From: Variovorax sp. J2L1-78
Lineage (GTDB): Bacteria; Pseudomonadota; Gammaproteobacteria; Burkholderiales; Burkholderiaceae_C
DNA: 64,000 nt
Direction: 5' to 3'
Assembly (NCBI RefSeq): GCF_030317205.1
Contig: NZ_JASZYB010000006.1
Coordinates: 1 to 64,000, forward strand
The notes under the pieces are model-generated. The model saw only the letters and a list, made by a program, of their open reading frames with translations, had not been told where the DNA came from and did no database searches. A program made the position numbers and the translations under genes. Of the stretch, positions 43,977 to 52,003 are shown piece by piece (the first letter of the stretch is position 1; each line of letters starts with the position of its first letter).

Positions 43977-44443
43977 GGTTGGGCGTCGGCCTGCACGATG
44001 AAGTCGGTGCCGCGGATGCCGATGGTAGCCGTCTGTGTCTCGATGCGGACGGCATCGGGCTGCTTTTTGCCGATCAGGCCGGTGATCATGCGCATCGAGC
44101 CGCGCAGCAGGGACACCAGCAGGCCGCCGTCCTGGGTGGTGGCGTCGAAATGAAATTCCTTGATGTCCAGCCGCGACGAGGGGCCGACCACCATCATCGT
44201 GCCGTCACGCAGCACCACGCTGGCGGCCGAATCCGTGCCGGTGAGCACGCGGTCGATGGGCATCAGCACGTCGCCGGGCGAAGCGGGGCGCTGGGTTCCG
44301 GAGGCACTGAGCAACTGCACGTCGCCGCGGACCGACTTGATGGTGCCGGCCTGCAGTTCGGGCGGTGTGGCCGTCGCCTGCGCGAACGCGGCGCCGCTGG
44401 CCAGGGCAAGGATGCACAGCAGGGTCGGAATCCGATGGTTCAT
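43973..44443 (-). CDS. Periplasmic FecR-domain protein
   Basis: A 156-residue protein with a signal peptide ending ASGAAFA and a FecR-type beta-rich domain (IKSVRGDVQLLSASGTQRPASPGDVL, then TIGIRGTDFIV). There is no transmembrane anchor or sigma factor next to it, so it is the soluble FecR-only type usually seen with OmpA or CHASE2-adenylate-cyclase genes rather than a TonB sigma regulator. The ATG at 44443 follows GGAG; a GTG at 44449 is an alternative. It overlaps the OmpA gene. Confidence 0.82.
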   Translation of the reverse strand: MNHRIPTLLCILALASGAAFAQATATPPELQAGTIKSVRGDVQLLSASGTQRPASPGDVLMPIDRVLTGTDSAASVVLRDGTMMVVGPSSRLDIKEFHFDATTQDGGLLVSLLRGSMRMITGLIGKKQPDAVRIETQTATIGIRGTDFIVQADAQP

Positions 44444-44568
44444 GGTCACTCCTTGAACGGTGTCGCCACGGGGCGAGGCCCGGCATGGTAAGCGACCGCA
44501 TCGCCTCGTCGATGAGGTCGCGATAATTCAGCTCCCTTGTGCGGTCTAGTACCGCTTTTCCCTCTGCC

Positions 44569-45504
44569 ATGCCTGCTCCTGCACCTTCTTCATCCCTTCG
44601 CTGGAGCCCCAAGGCCTTGCTGCGCGTCTCGGTCGCTGTCGCATTGGTGACCATCGTGCTCAAGGGGGCGGCGGGCTACGTGACCAATTCCATGGGCCTG
44701 ATCTCCGATGCCATGGAGTCCTTCGTCAACCTCGCCAGCGCGATGTTTGCGCTGGCCATGGTGACGATCGCCGCACGCCCGGCCGACGAAGACCATCCGT
44801 ACGGGCATCACAAGGCGGAGTATTTCTCGTCCGGCTTCGAGGGCATCCTGATCATCGGTGCGGCGCTGGCCATCGGCTGGGCGGCCATCGTGCGGTTGAT
44901 GTCGCCGCAGCCCATCGAACAACTCGGCTGGGGCCTGGCGCTGTCGATCGTCAGCTCGATGCTGAACGCGGCGCTGGCCATCGCGATGTTCCGTGCGGCG
45001 CGTGCGCACCGCTCGATCGCCCTCGAAGCCGACGGCCGGCACCTGATCACCGACGTGTGGACCTCGGCCGCCGTGGTGGTCGGCATCGTCGCGGTGCACG
45101 TCACCGGCTGGCTGTGGCTCGATCCGCTGCTGGCGATCGGGGTGGCCTTGAACATCGTGCGCGAAGGGGTGCACCTGGTCTGGCGCTCGTCGCAGGGGTT
45201 GATGGACCAGGCGCTCGATGCACCGTCGCTGGCGGCGATGAACGAGGCCCTCGCGCGTTTCGCCGCGCGGCCCGATGGCGCGGCTTTGCGCTTCGACGAC
45301 ATCGTCACGCGCAGTGCGGGGCGCCGCCGTTTCGCCGACCTGCACATGCACGTGCCGGGCGAGTGGTCGCTGCAGCGCGCGGCCGGGTTGCGCGATGCGC
45401 TCGAGCAGTCGCTGATGGAGGCCGTGCCAGGCCTGCGCGTCACGATCCAGCTGCTGCCGCTCAACATGGAAGCGCGTGCCGTGCGCATGGGGGAGCACGA
45501 GTGA
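44569..45504 (+). CDS. Cation diffusion facilitator (FieF/CDF family) transporter
   Basis: A 311-residue CDF exporter with six membrane segments and a cytoplasmic C-terminal domain. The DEDHPYGHHKAEYFSS loop is characteristic. In the transport site, where FieF has Asp-45, Asp-49, His-153 and Asp-157, this protein has E50, N54, H158 and D162 by position, so metal selectivity may differ. The stop overlaps the dtd start (GTGA), a tight pairing with no obvious functional reason. Confidence 0.88.
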   Translation: MPAPAPSSSLRWSPKALLRVSVAVALVTIVLKGAAGYVTNSMGLISDAMESFVNLASAMFALAMVTIAARPADEDHPYGHHKAEYFSSGFEGILIIGAALAIGWAAIVRLMSPQPIEQLGWGLALSIVSSMLNAALAIAMFRAARAHRSIALEADGRHLITDVWTSAAVVVGIVAVHVTGWLWLDPLLAIGVALNIVREGVHLVWRSSQGLMDQALDAPSLAAMNEALARFAARPDGAALRFDDIVTRSAGRRRFADLHMHVPGEWSLQRAAGLRDALEQSLMEAVPGLRVTIQLLPLNMEARAVRMGEHE

Positions 45505-45944
45505 AGGCGGTGCTGCAACGCGTGCGCGAGGCGCGGGTCGACATCGCCGGTGAAACCGTCGGCGCGATCGGTGCGGGCCTGCTGGTGCTGCTGTGCGCCG
45601 AGCGCGACGACACCGACGCCGTGGCCGACCGGATGCTCTCCAAGATCCTCAAGCTGCGCATCTTCTCGGACGATGCCGGCAAGATGAACCGCAGCGTACA
45701 GGACATCGGTGGCGGCCTCTTGGTCGTGAGCCAGTTCACCCTGGCCGCGGATGTGAGCGGCGGCAACCGGCCGAGCTTCACGCAGGCCGCCGCGCCCGAT
45801 GAAGGTCAGCGGCTGTACGAGCTGTTCGTGGCACGGGCCCGCGCTGCGCATCCCGTCGTGGCGACCGGCGTGTTCGCCGCCGACATGCAGGTGCACCTGG
45901 TCAACGACGGCCCGGTGACGATCCCGCTGCAGATGACGGCTTGA
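45501..45944 (+). CDS. dtd: D-aminoacyl-tRNA deacylase
   Basis: A 147-residue enzyme that hydrolyses D-Tyr-tRNA and other D- or Gly-mischarged tRNAs. The catalytic SQFTLAAD motif and the C-terminal NDGPVT (Gly-cisPro-Val-Thr) motif are intact. It starts with GTG within the CDF stop codon; the family N-terminus (MKAVLQRVREARV) fixes this start. It converges with ybeY. Confidence 0.96.
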   Translation: MKAVLQRVREARVDIAGETVGAIGAGLLVLLCAERDDTDAVADRMLSKILKLRIFSDDAGKMNRSVQDIGGGLLVVSQFTLAADVSGGNRPSFTQAAAPDEGQRLYELFVARARAAHPVVATGVFAADMQVHLVNDGPVTIPLQMTA

Positions 45945-45959
45945 CGGCCGTCTGAACCG

Positions 45960-46418
45960 CTACTTGCCGTAGGGGCTGCGGATGCCCATCTCGGCCAGGA
46001 TATCGATCTCGTAGGCTTCCATCTCATCGGCGTCGGCCTCGCTGGTCTCGTGGTCCCAACCCTGCGCGTGCAGTGTGCCGTGCACCAGCAGGTGCGCGTA
46101 GTGGTCGGCCAGCGTCTTGCGGTTTTCCTTCGCCTCGCGCGCCACCACCGGCGCGCACAGCACCAGGTCGGCCATCACGATGGGCGACTGCGCATAGTCG
46201 AAGGTCAGCACGTTGGTCGCGTAGTCCTTGCCGCGGAACTCGCGGTTGAGCCGCTGGCCTTCCTCCGCATCGACGATGCGCACGGTGATCTCGCCGTCGA
46301 TGTCCAGTGCATGCCGGATCCAGCGCGTGACACGGTGGCGTGGCAGCGCGGCGCGGTGCCGCTCCACGTCCTTGAAGCGCCCGAACTGCAGCGACAGCGA
46401 CAGTGCCGGCAGCGCCAT
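45960..46418 (-). CDS. ybeY: Endoribonuclease YbeY (16S rRNA maturation factor)
   Basis: A 152-residue zinc RNase for 16S rRNA 3'-end processing and ribosome quality control. The metal site HGTLHAQGWDH (H-x3-H-x5-H) is intact, and RGKDYATNVLTFDY is typical. The ATG at 46418 overlaps the phoH stop by one base (TGATG); a GTG at 46421 is an alternative. The phoH-ybeY pairing is widely conserved. Confidence 0.95.
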   Translation of the reverse strand: MALPALSLSLQFGRFKDVERHRAALPRHRVTRWIRHALDIDGEITVRIVDAEEGQRLNREFRGKDYATNVLTFDYAQSPIVMADLVLCAPVVAREAKENRKTLADHYAHLLVHGTLHAQGWDHETSEADADEMEAYEIDILAEMGIRSPYGK

Positions 46419-47365
46419 CACGCGCCTGCGCCGCGCTTGCGCTGGCCGTCGTAGGCGTCGACGATGCGCGCCACCATCGGATGCCGCACCACGTCCGCGC
46501 TGCTGAAGCGCGTGATCGCGATGCCCTTGACGCGCTTGAGCACGCGCTCGGCATCGATCAGGCCCGACAGTTGCGACTTGGGCAGGTCGATCTGGCTCAC
46601 GTCGCCCGTCACCACCGCCTTGGCGCCGAAGCCGATGCGCGTGAGGAACATCTTCATCTGCTCGGGCGTGGTGTTCTGCGCCTCGTCGAGGATGACGAAG
46701 GCGTTGTTCAGCGTGCGCCCGCGCATGAAGGCCAGCGGCGCGATCTCCAGCGCGTTGCGCTCGAAGGCCTTCTGCACCTTGTCGTAGCCCATCAGGTCGT
46801 AGAGCGCGTCGTACAGCGGGCGCAGGTAGGGATCGACCTTCTGGGACAGGTCGCCCGGCAGGAAGCCGAGCCGTTCACCCGCCTCGACCGCCGGGCGCGT
46901 GAGCACGATGCGCTGCACCGCGCTGCGTTCCAGCGCATCGACCGCGCAGGCCACGGCGAGGTAGGTCTTGCCCGTGCCCGCCGGGCCGATGCCGAAGGTG
47001 ATGTCGTGCTTGGCGATGTGGTCGAGGTAGGCGGCCTGGGTCGGCGTGCGGGCCCGCAGGTCGGCACGGCGCGTGACCAGCATTGGGCCGGCCTCGCCGT
47101 CCGCGGTCATGCCCGAATCGCTGGCCAGCGTGAGCTGCACCACGGCCGGGTCGATCGGCCGCTCGGCGATCTCGTACAGCGCCTGCAGCACCTCCATCGC
47201 TTGGTCGGCGATGGCCTTCGGACCCTCGACCTTGAACTGCTCGTGGCGGTGCGCGATCGTCACGCCCAGCGTGTCCTCGATGCGGCGCAGGTGCTCGTCG
47301 AGCGGGCCGCACAGGTGGCCGAGGCGCACGTTGTTGAGGGGCTTGAAGGTGTGGCGAACGATCAA
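46418..47365 (-). CDS. phoH: PhoH-like protein (YbeZ), ATPase
   Basis: A 315-residue P-loop ATPase of the PhoH/YbeZ family, acting with YbeY in rRNA maturation. Walker A is GPAGTGKT, Walker B is VILDEAQNTTPEQMK, and the segment TRPAVEAGERLGFLPGDL is family-specific. The best start is a TTG at 47365 giving LIVRHTFKPLNNVRL, the family N-terminus; no ATG or GTG fits and the frame upstream crosses ruvA. It is divergent from ruvA, with 30 bases between the starts. Confidence 0.93.
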   Translation of the reverse strand: MIVRHTFKPLNNVRLGHLCGPLDEHLRRIEDTLGVTIAHRHEQFKVEGPKAIADQAMEVLQALYEIAERPIDPAVVQLTLASDSGMTADGEAGPMLVTRRADLRARTPTQAAYLDHIAKHDITFGIGPAGTGKTYLAVACAVDALERSAVQRIVLTRPAVEAGERLGFLPGDLSQKVDPYLRPLYDALYDLMGYDKVQKAFERNALEIAPLAFMRGRTLNNAFVILDEAQNTTPEQMKMFLTRIGFGAKAVVTGDVSQIDLPKSQLSGLIDAERVLKRVKGIAITRFSSADVVRHPMVARIVDAYDGQRKRGAGA

Positions 47366-47395
47366 AGGATAATTCCGGCTCTTGAAGGGGCACCC

Positions 47396-47968
47396 ATGAT
47401 AGGCAAATTGACCGGCACGCTGGCCGAACGCAATCCACCGCAGGTGGTCGTCGACTGCCACGGCGTCGGTTACGAGGTCGATGTGCCGATGAGCACGTTC
47501 TACAACCTGCCGCACACCGGCGAGCGCGTGTCGCTGCTGACGCACTTCGTGGTGCGCGAAGACGCGCAGATTCTCTACGGCTTCGGCACCCATCAGGAAC
47601 GGGCGGCCTTTCGCCAGCTCATCAAGATCTCCGGCATCGGCCCGCGCATGGCGCTGGGCGTGCTGTCGGGCCTGAGCGTGGGCGAGCTGGCGCAGATCGT
47701 CACGCTGCAGGACGCCGGTCGGCTGGTGAAGATCCCCGGCATCGGCAAGAAGACCGCCGAGCGCCTGCTGCTCGAGCTCAAGGGCAAGCTGGGCGCCGAC
47801 ATCGCGCTGCCGGCGCACGCCGCCACCGACGCGCAGGCCGACATCCTGCAGGCGCTGGTCGCGCTGGGCTACAGCGACAAGGAAGCGTCGGCCGCGCTCA
47901 AGGCCTTGCCGAAGGACGCGAGCGTGAGCGACGGCATCAAGTTGGCGCTGCGGGCGCTGGCGAAGTAG
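47396..47968 (+). CDS. ruvA: Holliday junction branch migration protein RuvA
   Basis: A 190-residue DNA-binding subunit of the RuvAB motor. N-terminal OB domain MIGKLTGTLAERNPPQVVVD, two HhH motifs (ISGIGPRMALGVLSG and IPGIGKKTAERLLLEL) and a C-terminal domain III (DILQALVALGYSDKEASAAL) are all present. ruvB lies nearly 8 kb away at 55836, and ruvC is not in the window, so the usual ruvCAB or ruvAB operon is broken here by the kup/ynb-like block. Confidence 0.97.
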   Translation: MIGKLTGTLAERNPPQVVVDCHGVGYEVDVPMSTFYNLPHTGERVSLLTHFVVREDAQILYGFGTHQERAAFRQLIKISGIGPRMALGVLSGLSVGELAQIVTLQDAGRLVKIPGIGKKTAERLLLELKGKLGADIALPAHAATDAQADILQALVALGYSDKEASAALKALPKDASVSDGIKLALRALAK

Positions 47969-48011
47969 GCACACCACACGGTACGCGCAGCAGCCCCACG
48001 GGCGGCCACCT

Positions 48012-49892
48012 TCAATTGGCGCGGCGGCCGATCTCGATCAGGCGGTTGTCCGGCAGGCCGAAGTAGTCGGACGCCCGCGCCGCATTGCGCTGCAGCGTGC
48101 CGAAGAGCGCCTTGCGCAGCACGCCGAGCCCCGGGAGCCGGCCCAGGCCCAGCGACGCGCGCGAGGTGAAGTACGAGGTCGACATCGACTCGATGTGCAG
48201 ACCGTGCTGATACGCCATCAGCCGCAGGTATTCCGGAACGGCGGGGTCTTCCATGAAGCCGTGGTAGGCCGTCACGCGCCAGAAACCGTGCGCGAGCTGC
48301 TCGACCTCCAGCCGACCGGCCGGGTACACGCGAGGCACGGGACGGCTCCGTACGCACAGGATGATCACCCGGTCGTGCAGCACCTGGTTGTGCTTGAGGT
48401 TGTGCAGCAGCGCATGCGGCACGCTGCCCGGGTCGGCCGTCATGAAGACCGCGGTGCCGTGCACGCGGTGCGGCATGTCGACCGCCAGCGCGTCGATGAA
48501 GGGTGTCAGTTCGATGCGCTCCTCGGCCGCCGCCTGCTCGGTCACGCGCCGGCCCTGGGCCCAGGTCGTGAAGACGAACATCACCATCGCTGCCACCACC
48601 AGCGTGAGCCAGCCGCCTTCCGCGATCTTCAGGCTGTTGGCCACGATGAAGGTCAGGTCGACGAGGGCGAAGAGGCCCACGCCGATGCCCACGGCCACCG
48701 GGTTCCAGCGCCACAGGCGCCATGCCACCACACCCGCCAGCAGCGTGGTGGTCAGCATCGTCACCGACACCGCGATGCCATAGGCGGCCGACAGCGCCCC
48801 GGAACTGCGGAAGGCCAGTACCAGCAGAAGGACGCCCGCCATCAGCAACCAGTTCACCGTCGGCAGATAGACCTGGCCGATGGCCGAATCGGACGTCTGC
48901 ACGATGCGCATGCGCGGCAGGTAGCCCATGTGCATGGCATGCGCGGTCATCGAGAACGCACCGGAGATCACCGCCTGGGAGGCGATGACGGTCGCACAGG
49001 CCGCCAGCACCACCATCGGCAAGGTGGCCCAGGCGGGAAAGAGACGGAAGAAGGGGTTGTCGATGGCAGCCGGGTCGGCCAGCACCAGGGCGCCTTGGCC
49101 GAAGTAGTTGAGCACCAGCGCCGGCAGCGCGATGAAGACCCAGGCCAGGCGGATCGGCGCGGCGCCGAAGTGCCCCATGTCCGCATACAGCGCCTCGCCG
49201 CCCGTGAAAGCCAGAAAGACCGCGCCCAGCACGCCCAGCGACTGGGCCCGGTGCGTGAGCAGAAACTGCAACGCCCAGCGGGGGTCGATGGCTTCGAGCA
49301 CCTGCGGGTTCCGGATGATGTGAGCGATGCCCGAGACGGCCAGCACGCCGAACCACAGCAGCATCACCGGGCCGAACATCCGGCCGACCGATGCCGTGCC
49401 CTTGCGCTGCACCAGGAAGAGCCCGATGAGGACCACCAGTGTGATCGGCACCACGTAGGGCTTGAACACGGGCGTGGCGACCTCCAGTCCCTCCACCGCC
49501 GACAGGACCGAGATGGCCGGCGTGATCAGGCTGTCGCCATAGAACATCGCGGCGCCGACGAGCCCGAGCGCGGCGATGGCCTTCCAGGCCCAGGGCCGCG
49601 CGCCGCCCTTCTCGAGCGCCTGGCCGGCCAGGCCTTGCAAAGCCAGGATGCCGCCTTCGCCGTCGTGGTCGGCGCGCAGCACGAACACCACGTACTTCAG
49701 CGTGACGACCAGCATGAGCCCCCACAGCACCAGCGACAGCAGCCCCAGCACGGCGCTGCGGTCCAGCACGACGCCATGGGCCGGGCTGAGGCATTCCTTG
49801 AAGGCATAGAGCGGCGAGGTACCGATGTCGCCGAAGACCACCCCGAGGGCGGCCACCATCAGCACGGATTTCGCGGTCCGACCGTCCTTCAT
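48012..49892 (-). CDS. kup: Kup-type potassium transporter
   Basis: A 626-residue low-affinity K+ uptake system (proton symporter) with about 12 N-terminal membrane segments and a cytoplasmic C-terminal region. VVFGDIGTSPLYAFKECL is the family signature in segment 1, and GGEALYADMGHFG follows later. The ATG overlaps the stop of the upstream CDP-diglyceride synthase-like gene (ATGA), so it is the last cistron of the lipid operon. Confidence 0.95.
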   Translation of the reverse strand: MKDGRTAKSVLMVAALGVVFGDIGTSPLYAFKECLSPAHGVVLDRSAVLGLLSLVLWGLMLVVTLKYVVFVLRADHDGEGGILALQGLAGQALEKGGARPWAWKAIAALGLVGAAMFYGDSLITPAISVLSAVEGLEVATPVFKPYVVPITLVVLIGLFLVQRKGTASVGRMFGPVMLLWFGVLAVSGIAHIIRNPQVLEAIDPRWALQFLLTHRAQSLGVLGAVFLAFTGGEALYADMGHFGAAPIRLAWVFIALPALVLNYFGQGALVLADPAAIDNPFFRLFPAWATLPMVVLAACATVIASQAVISGAFSMTAHAMHMGYLPRMRIVQTSDSAIGQVYLPTVNWLLMAGVLLLVLAFRSSGALSAAYGIAVSVTMLTTTLLAGVVAWRLWRWNPVAVGIGVGLFALVDLTFIVANSLKIAEGGWLTLVVAAMVMFVFTTWAQGRRVTEQAAAEERIELTPFIDALAVDMPHRVHGTAVFMTADPGSVPHALLHNLKHNQVLHDRVIILCVRSRPVPRVYPAGRLEVEQLAHGFWRVTAYHGFMEDPAVPEYLRLMAYQHGLHIESMSTSYFTSRASLGLGRLPGLGVLRKALFGTLQRNAARASDYFGLPDNRLIEIGRRAN

Positions 49893-50842
49893 GGAACCCA
49901 CCAGTAGCGCAGCGCGTGAAAGTAGACGGGCGCCGCGAAGATCACCGAGTCGAGCCGGTCGAGCATGCCGCCGTGGCCCTCGATCATGTGGCCCCAGTCC
50001 TTCACGCCGCGGTCGCGCTTGATCGCCGACATCACCAGCCCGCCGAAGAAGCCCATCAGGCAGATGGTCAGCGCCATCAATGCCGCTTGCCACGATGTGA
50101 AGGGCGTGGCCCAGGAGAGCGCGGCGCCGAGGGCCGTCGCGCTGGCCACGCCGCCGATCAGCCCTTCCCATGTCTTCGACGGCGACAGTTCGGGCGCCAC
50201 CTTGCGCTTGCCCAGCAGCTTGCCCCACACGTACTGCAGCACGTCGCTGCCCTGCACCACGATCACCAGGAAGGCGATGAGCAGCAGGTTGCGGCCCTCG
50301 AAGCCGGGGATCTGCAGCGTGAGCAGGGCCGGTACATGGCTGATGCAGAAGACACAGACCATCAGCCCCCACTGGATCTTCGACGTGCGCTCCAGAAAGC
50401 GCTGCGTGTCGCCGCCCACCGCGGCGAGGATCGGCAGCACGAGGAAGGCGTAGACCGGGATGAAGATCGCGTACAGCCCATACCAGTCGATCCAGATCAG
50501 CAGGTACTGCACCGGCAGCGCGATGAAGAAGGCCACCGCGATGGCGGCGTGGTCGCCGCGTCGGGTGTAGGCCAGGCTCATGAACTCGCGCAGCGCGTAG
50601 AAGGAGATCAGGTAGAACAGCACGATCACGCCGCCCTTGCCGAAGGCGAAGGACAGGCCGATGACCGCCACCATCACCCACCACGCGTTGACGCGCGCGT
50701 TGAGGTTGTCGATCACCGAATGCGGCTGGCCGTGCGCCACGCGCCACTTCAGCAGCGCGCCGATGGCCGACGCGAGCACGAGCACGCCGAAGACGCCGCC
50801 GAAGAGCATCAGGGTGGTGTGGGTCGAAGCGGAGATATGCAT
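49889..50842 (-). CDS. Phosphatidate cytidylyltransferase paralogue (YnbB-like)
   Basis: A 317-residue integral membrane protein of the CdsA family, which makes CDP-diacylglycerol from phosphatidate and CTP. The signature region SAIKRDRGVKDWGHMIEGHG with GGMLDRLDS is intact, as is SPSKTWEGLIGG. It is not in the usual frr-uppS-dxr-lpx context of the essential cdsA; it clusters with acyltransferase, phosphatase and CDP-alcohol transferase genes as E. coli ynbB does. E. coli YnbB has been linked to the glycolipid MPIase; whether this applies here is unknown. Confidence 0.9.
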   Translation of the reverse strand: MHISASTHTTLMLFGGVFGVLVLASAIGALLKWRVAHGQPHSVIDNLNARVNAWWVMVAVIGLSFAFGKGGVIVLFYLISFYALREFMSLAYTRRGDHAAIAVAFFIALPVQYLLIWIDWYGLYAIFIPVYAFLVLPILAAVGGDTQRFLERTSKIQWGLMVCVFCISHVPALLTLQIPGFEGRNLLLIAFLVIVVQGSDVLQYVWGKLLGKRKVAPELSPSKTWEGLIGGVASATALGAALSWATPFTSWQAALMALTICLMGFFGGLVMSAIKRDRGVKDWGHMIEGHGGMLDRLDSVIFAAPVYFHALRYWWVP

Positions 50843-50847
50843 GGCCT

Positions 50848-51522
50848 TCAGTCCTCCGCCTTGTCGTACTCGGGGCGCAGGTCGAGCATCGCGGCGCGGG
50901 CGCGCGCGATGAAGGCGTTCTTGTCCTCGCCCTCGGCCAGCACCAGCGGCGCGCCGTAGCGCACCGTGCAGGCCAGCGGGATCGGCACCAGCGCGCCCTT
51001 GGGCAGCACGCGTTTCAGGTTCTCGATCCACACCGGCACCAGCCGCACCTGCGGGCAGGCGCGCGCCAGGTGGAAGAGCCCGCTCTTGAGCGGCAGCAGG
51101 ATCTCGTCGCCGGTGTTGCGGGTGCCTTCGGGGAACATGATGAGCGAGTCGCCGGACTGCAGCGCCTCGGTCATCTGCTCGACCGGGTTCGGCGCGCCCG
51201 CGGCGGTGCCGCCGTCGCGGCGGATCATCAGCGCGTTGAATACATCCACGCCGATGAAGCGCCGCATCGCCGATGCCTCCCAATAGTCCTGCCCCGCGAC
51301 CGGCCGCGTCAGCGCGCGCAGGTCGGCCGGCAGGGTGGCCCACAGGAGCACGAAGTCGCCGTGGCTCGTGTGGTTGGCGAAGTAGAGCGTCTGCTCGGCC
51401 TTGGGCGTGGTGCCTGCCCAGATGGCGCGCACGCCGGTCAGCAGCCGTGCGGCCAGCACGATCGACCAGGCCGAGACGACGGCCGCCGCATGGCGCAGGC
51501 CGCTGCGAGGGGGAGAACTCAT
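50848..51522 (-). CDS. 1-acyl-glycerol-3-phosphate acyltransferase family protein (PlsC-like)
   Basis: A 224-residue membrane-associated acyltransferase. The catalytic H-x4-D motif is in FANHTSHGDFVLLWA, and the second block FPEGTRNTGDEI binds the phosphate. PlsC-type enzymes acylate lysophosphatidate to phosphatidate, the substrate of the next gene product. It ends 5 bases before that gene. It may be a paralogue of the housekeeping PlsC. E. coli ynbABCD lacks such a gene, so it is an addition to that layout. Confidence 0.9.
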   Translation of the reverse strand: MSSPPRSGLRHAAAVVSAWSIVLAARLLTGVRAIWAGTTPKAEQTLYFANHTSHGDFVLLWATLPADLRALTRPVAGQDYWEASAMRRFIGVDVFNALMIRRDGGTAAGAPNPVEQMTEALQSGDSLIMFPEGTRNTGDEILLPLKSGLFHLARACPQVRLVPVWIENLKRVLPKGALVPIPLACTVRYGAPLVLAEGEDKNAFIARARAAMLDLRPEYDKAED

Positions 51523-51559
51523 GATGACGATGCTTCTTCTTAAGATGAGAGAGGAGGGG

Positions 51560-52003
51560 TCAGCGCAAGTCCTGGGTCAGGAGCGCCAGCAGGAACATCG
51601 CGCTCTGGCAGGCGACGGCAATGCCGTGGCGCTGCATCAGCTGCCGGGCGCCCTGCACCCGGTCGGCCAGCGCGCGCGGCGCATCGGGGGCCTCCGATGT
51701 CTGGCGCAGGCCCAGCTTCTGCAGGGCCACGTCGAGCGTGCTGAGCGACGGGATGGCGCCACAGGCCAGCCCGTCGAACAGCCCGACGTCGAGCCGCAGC
51801 CGCAGCGCCATGTAGCGCTCGAAGATGCCGATGATCGCGACCGCGCCGAAGCCCATGCAGGACAGCATCGACAGGGAGCGGCCCGTCAGGGCCAGCACGC
51901 CGATGGCGACGAGGCTCAGCCCGAGCCCCCAGGCCGCGATGACGCCGGCCGCCTGCAGCAGGCGGGCGGTGGCGGTACAGAGGGCGCGTTCGTGGTCGGT
52001 CAT
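51560..52003 (-). CDS. Small membrane protein of unknown function in the lipid operon
   Basis: A 147-residue protein with two strong hydrophobic segments near the N-terminus (AAWGLGLSLVAIGVLAL and MLSCMGFGAVAIIGIF) and a third weaker one near the C-terminus (AMFLLALLT). The region between them is soluble and Leu/Arg-rich (RLDVGLFDGLACGAIPSL). I do not recognise a family. It overlaps the upstream phosphatase gene by 4 bases, so it is part of the operon. Possible roles are a scaffold or a modulator of the neighbouring lipid enzymes. Confidence 0.7.
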   Translation of the reverse strand: MTDHERALCTATARLLQAAGVIAAWGLGLSLVAIGVLALTGRSLSMLSCMGFGAVAIIGIFERYMALRLRLDVGLFDGLACGAIPSLSTLDVALQKLGLRQTSEAPDAPRALADRVQGARQLMQRHGIAVACQSAMFLLALLTQDLR

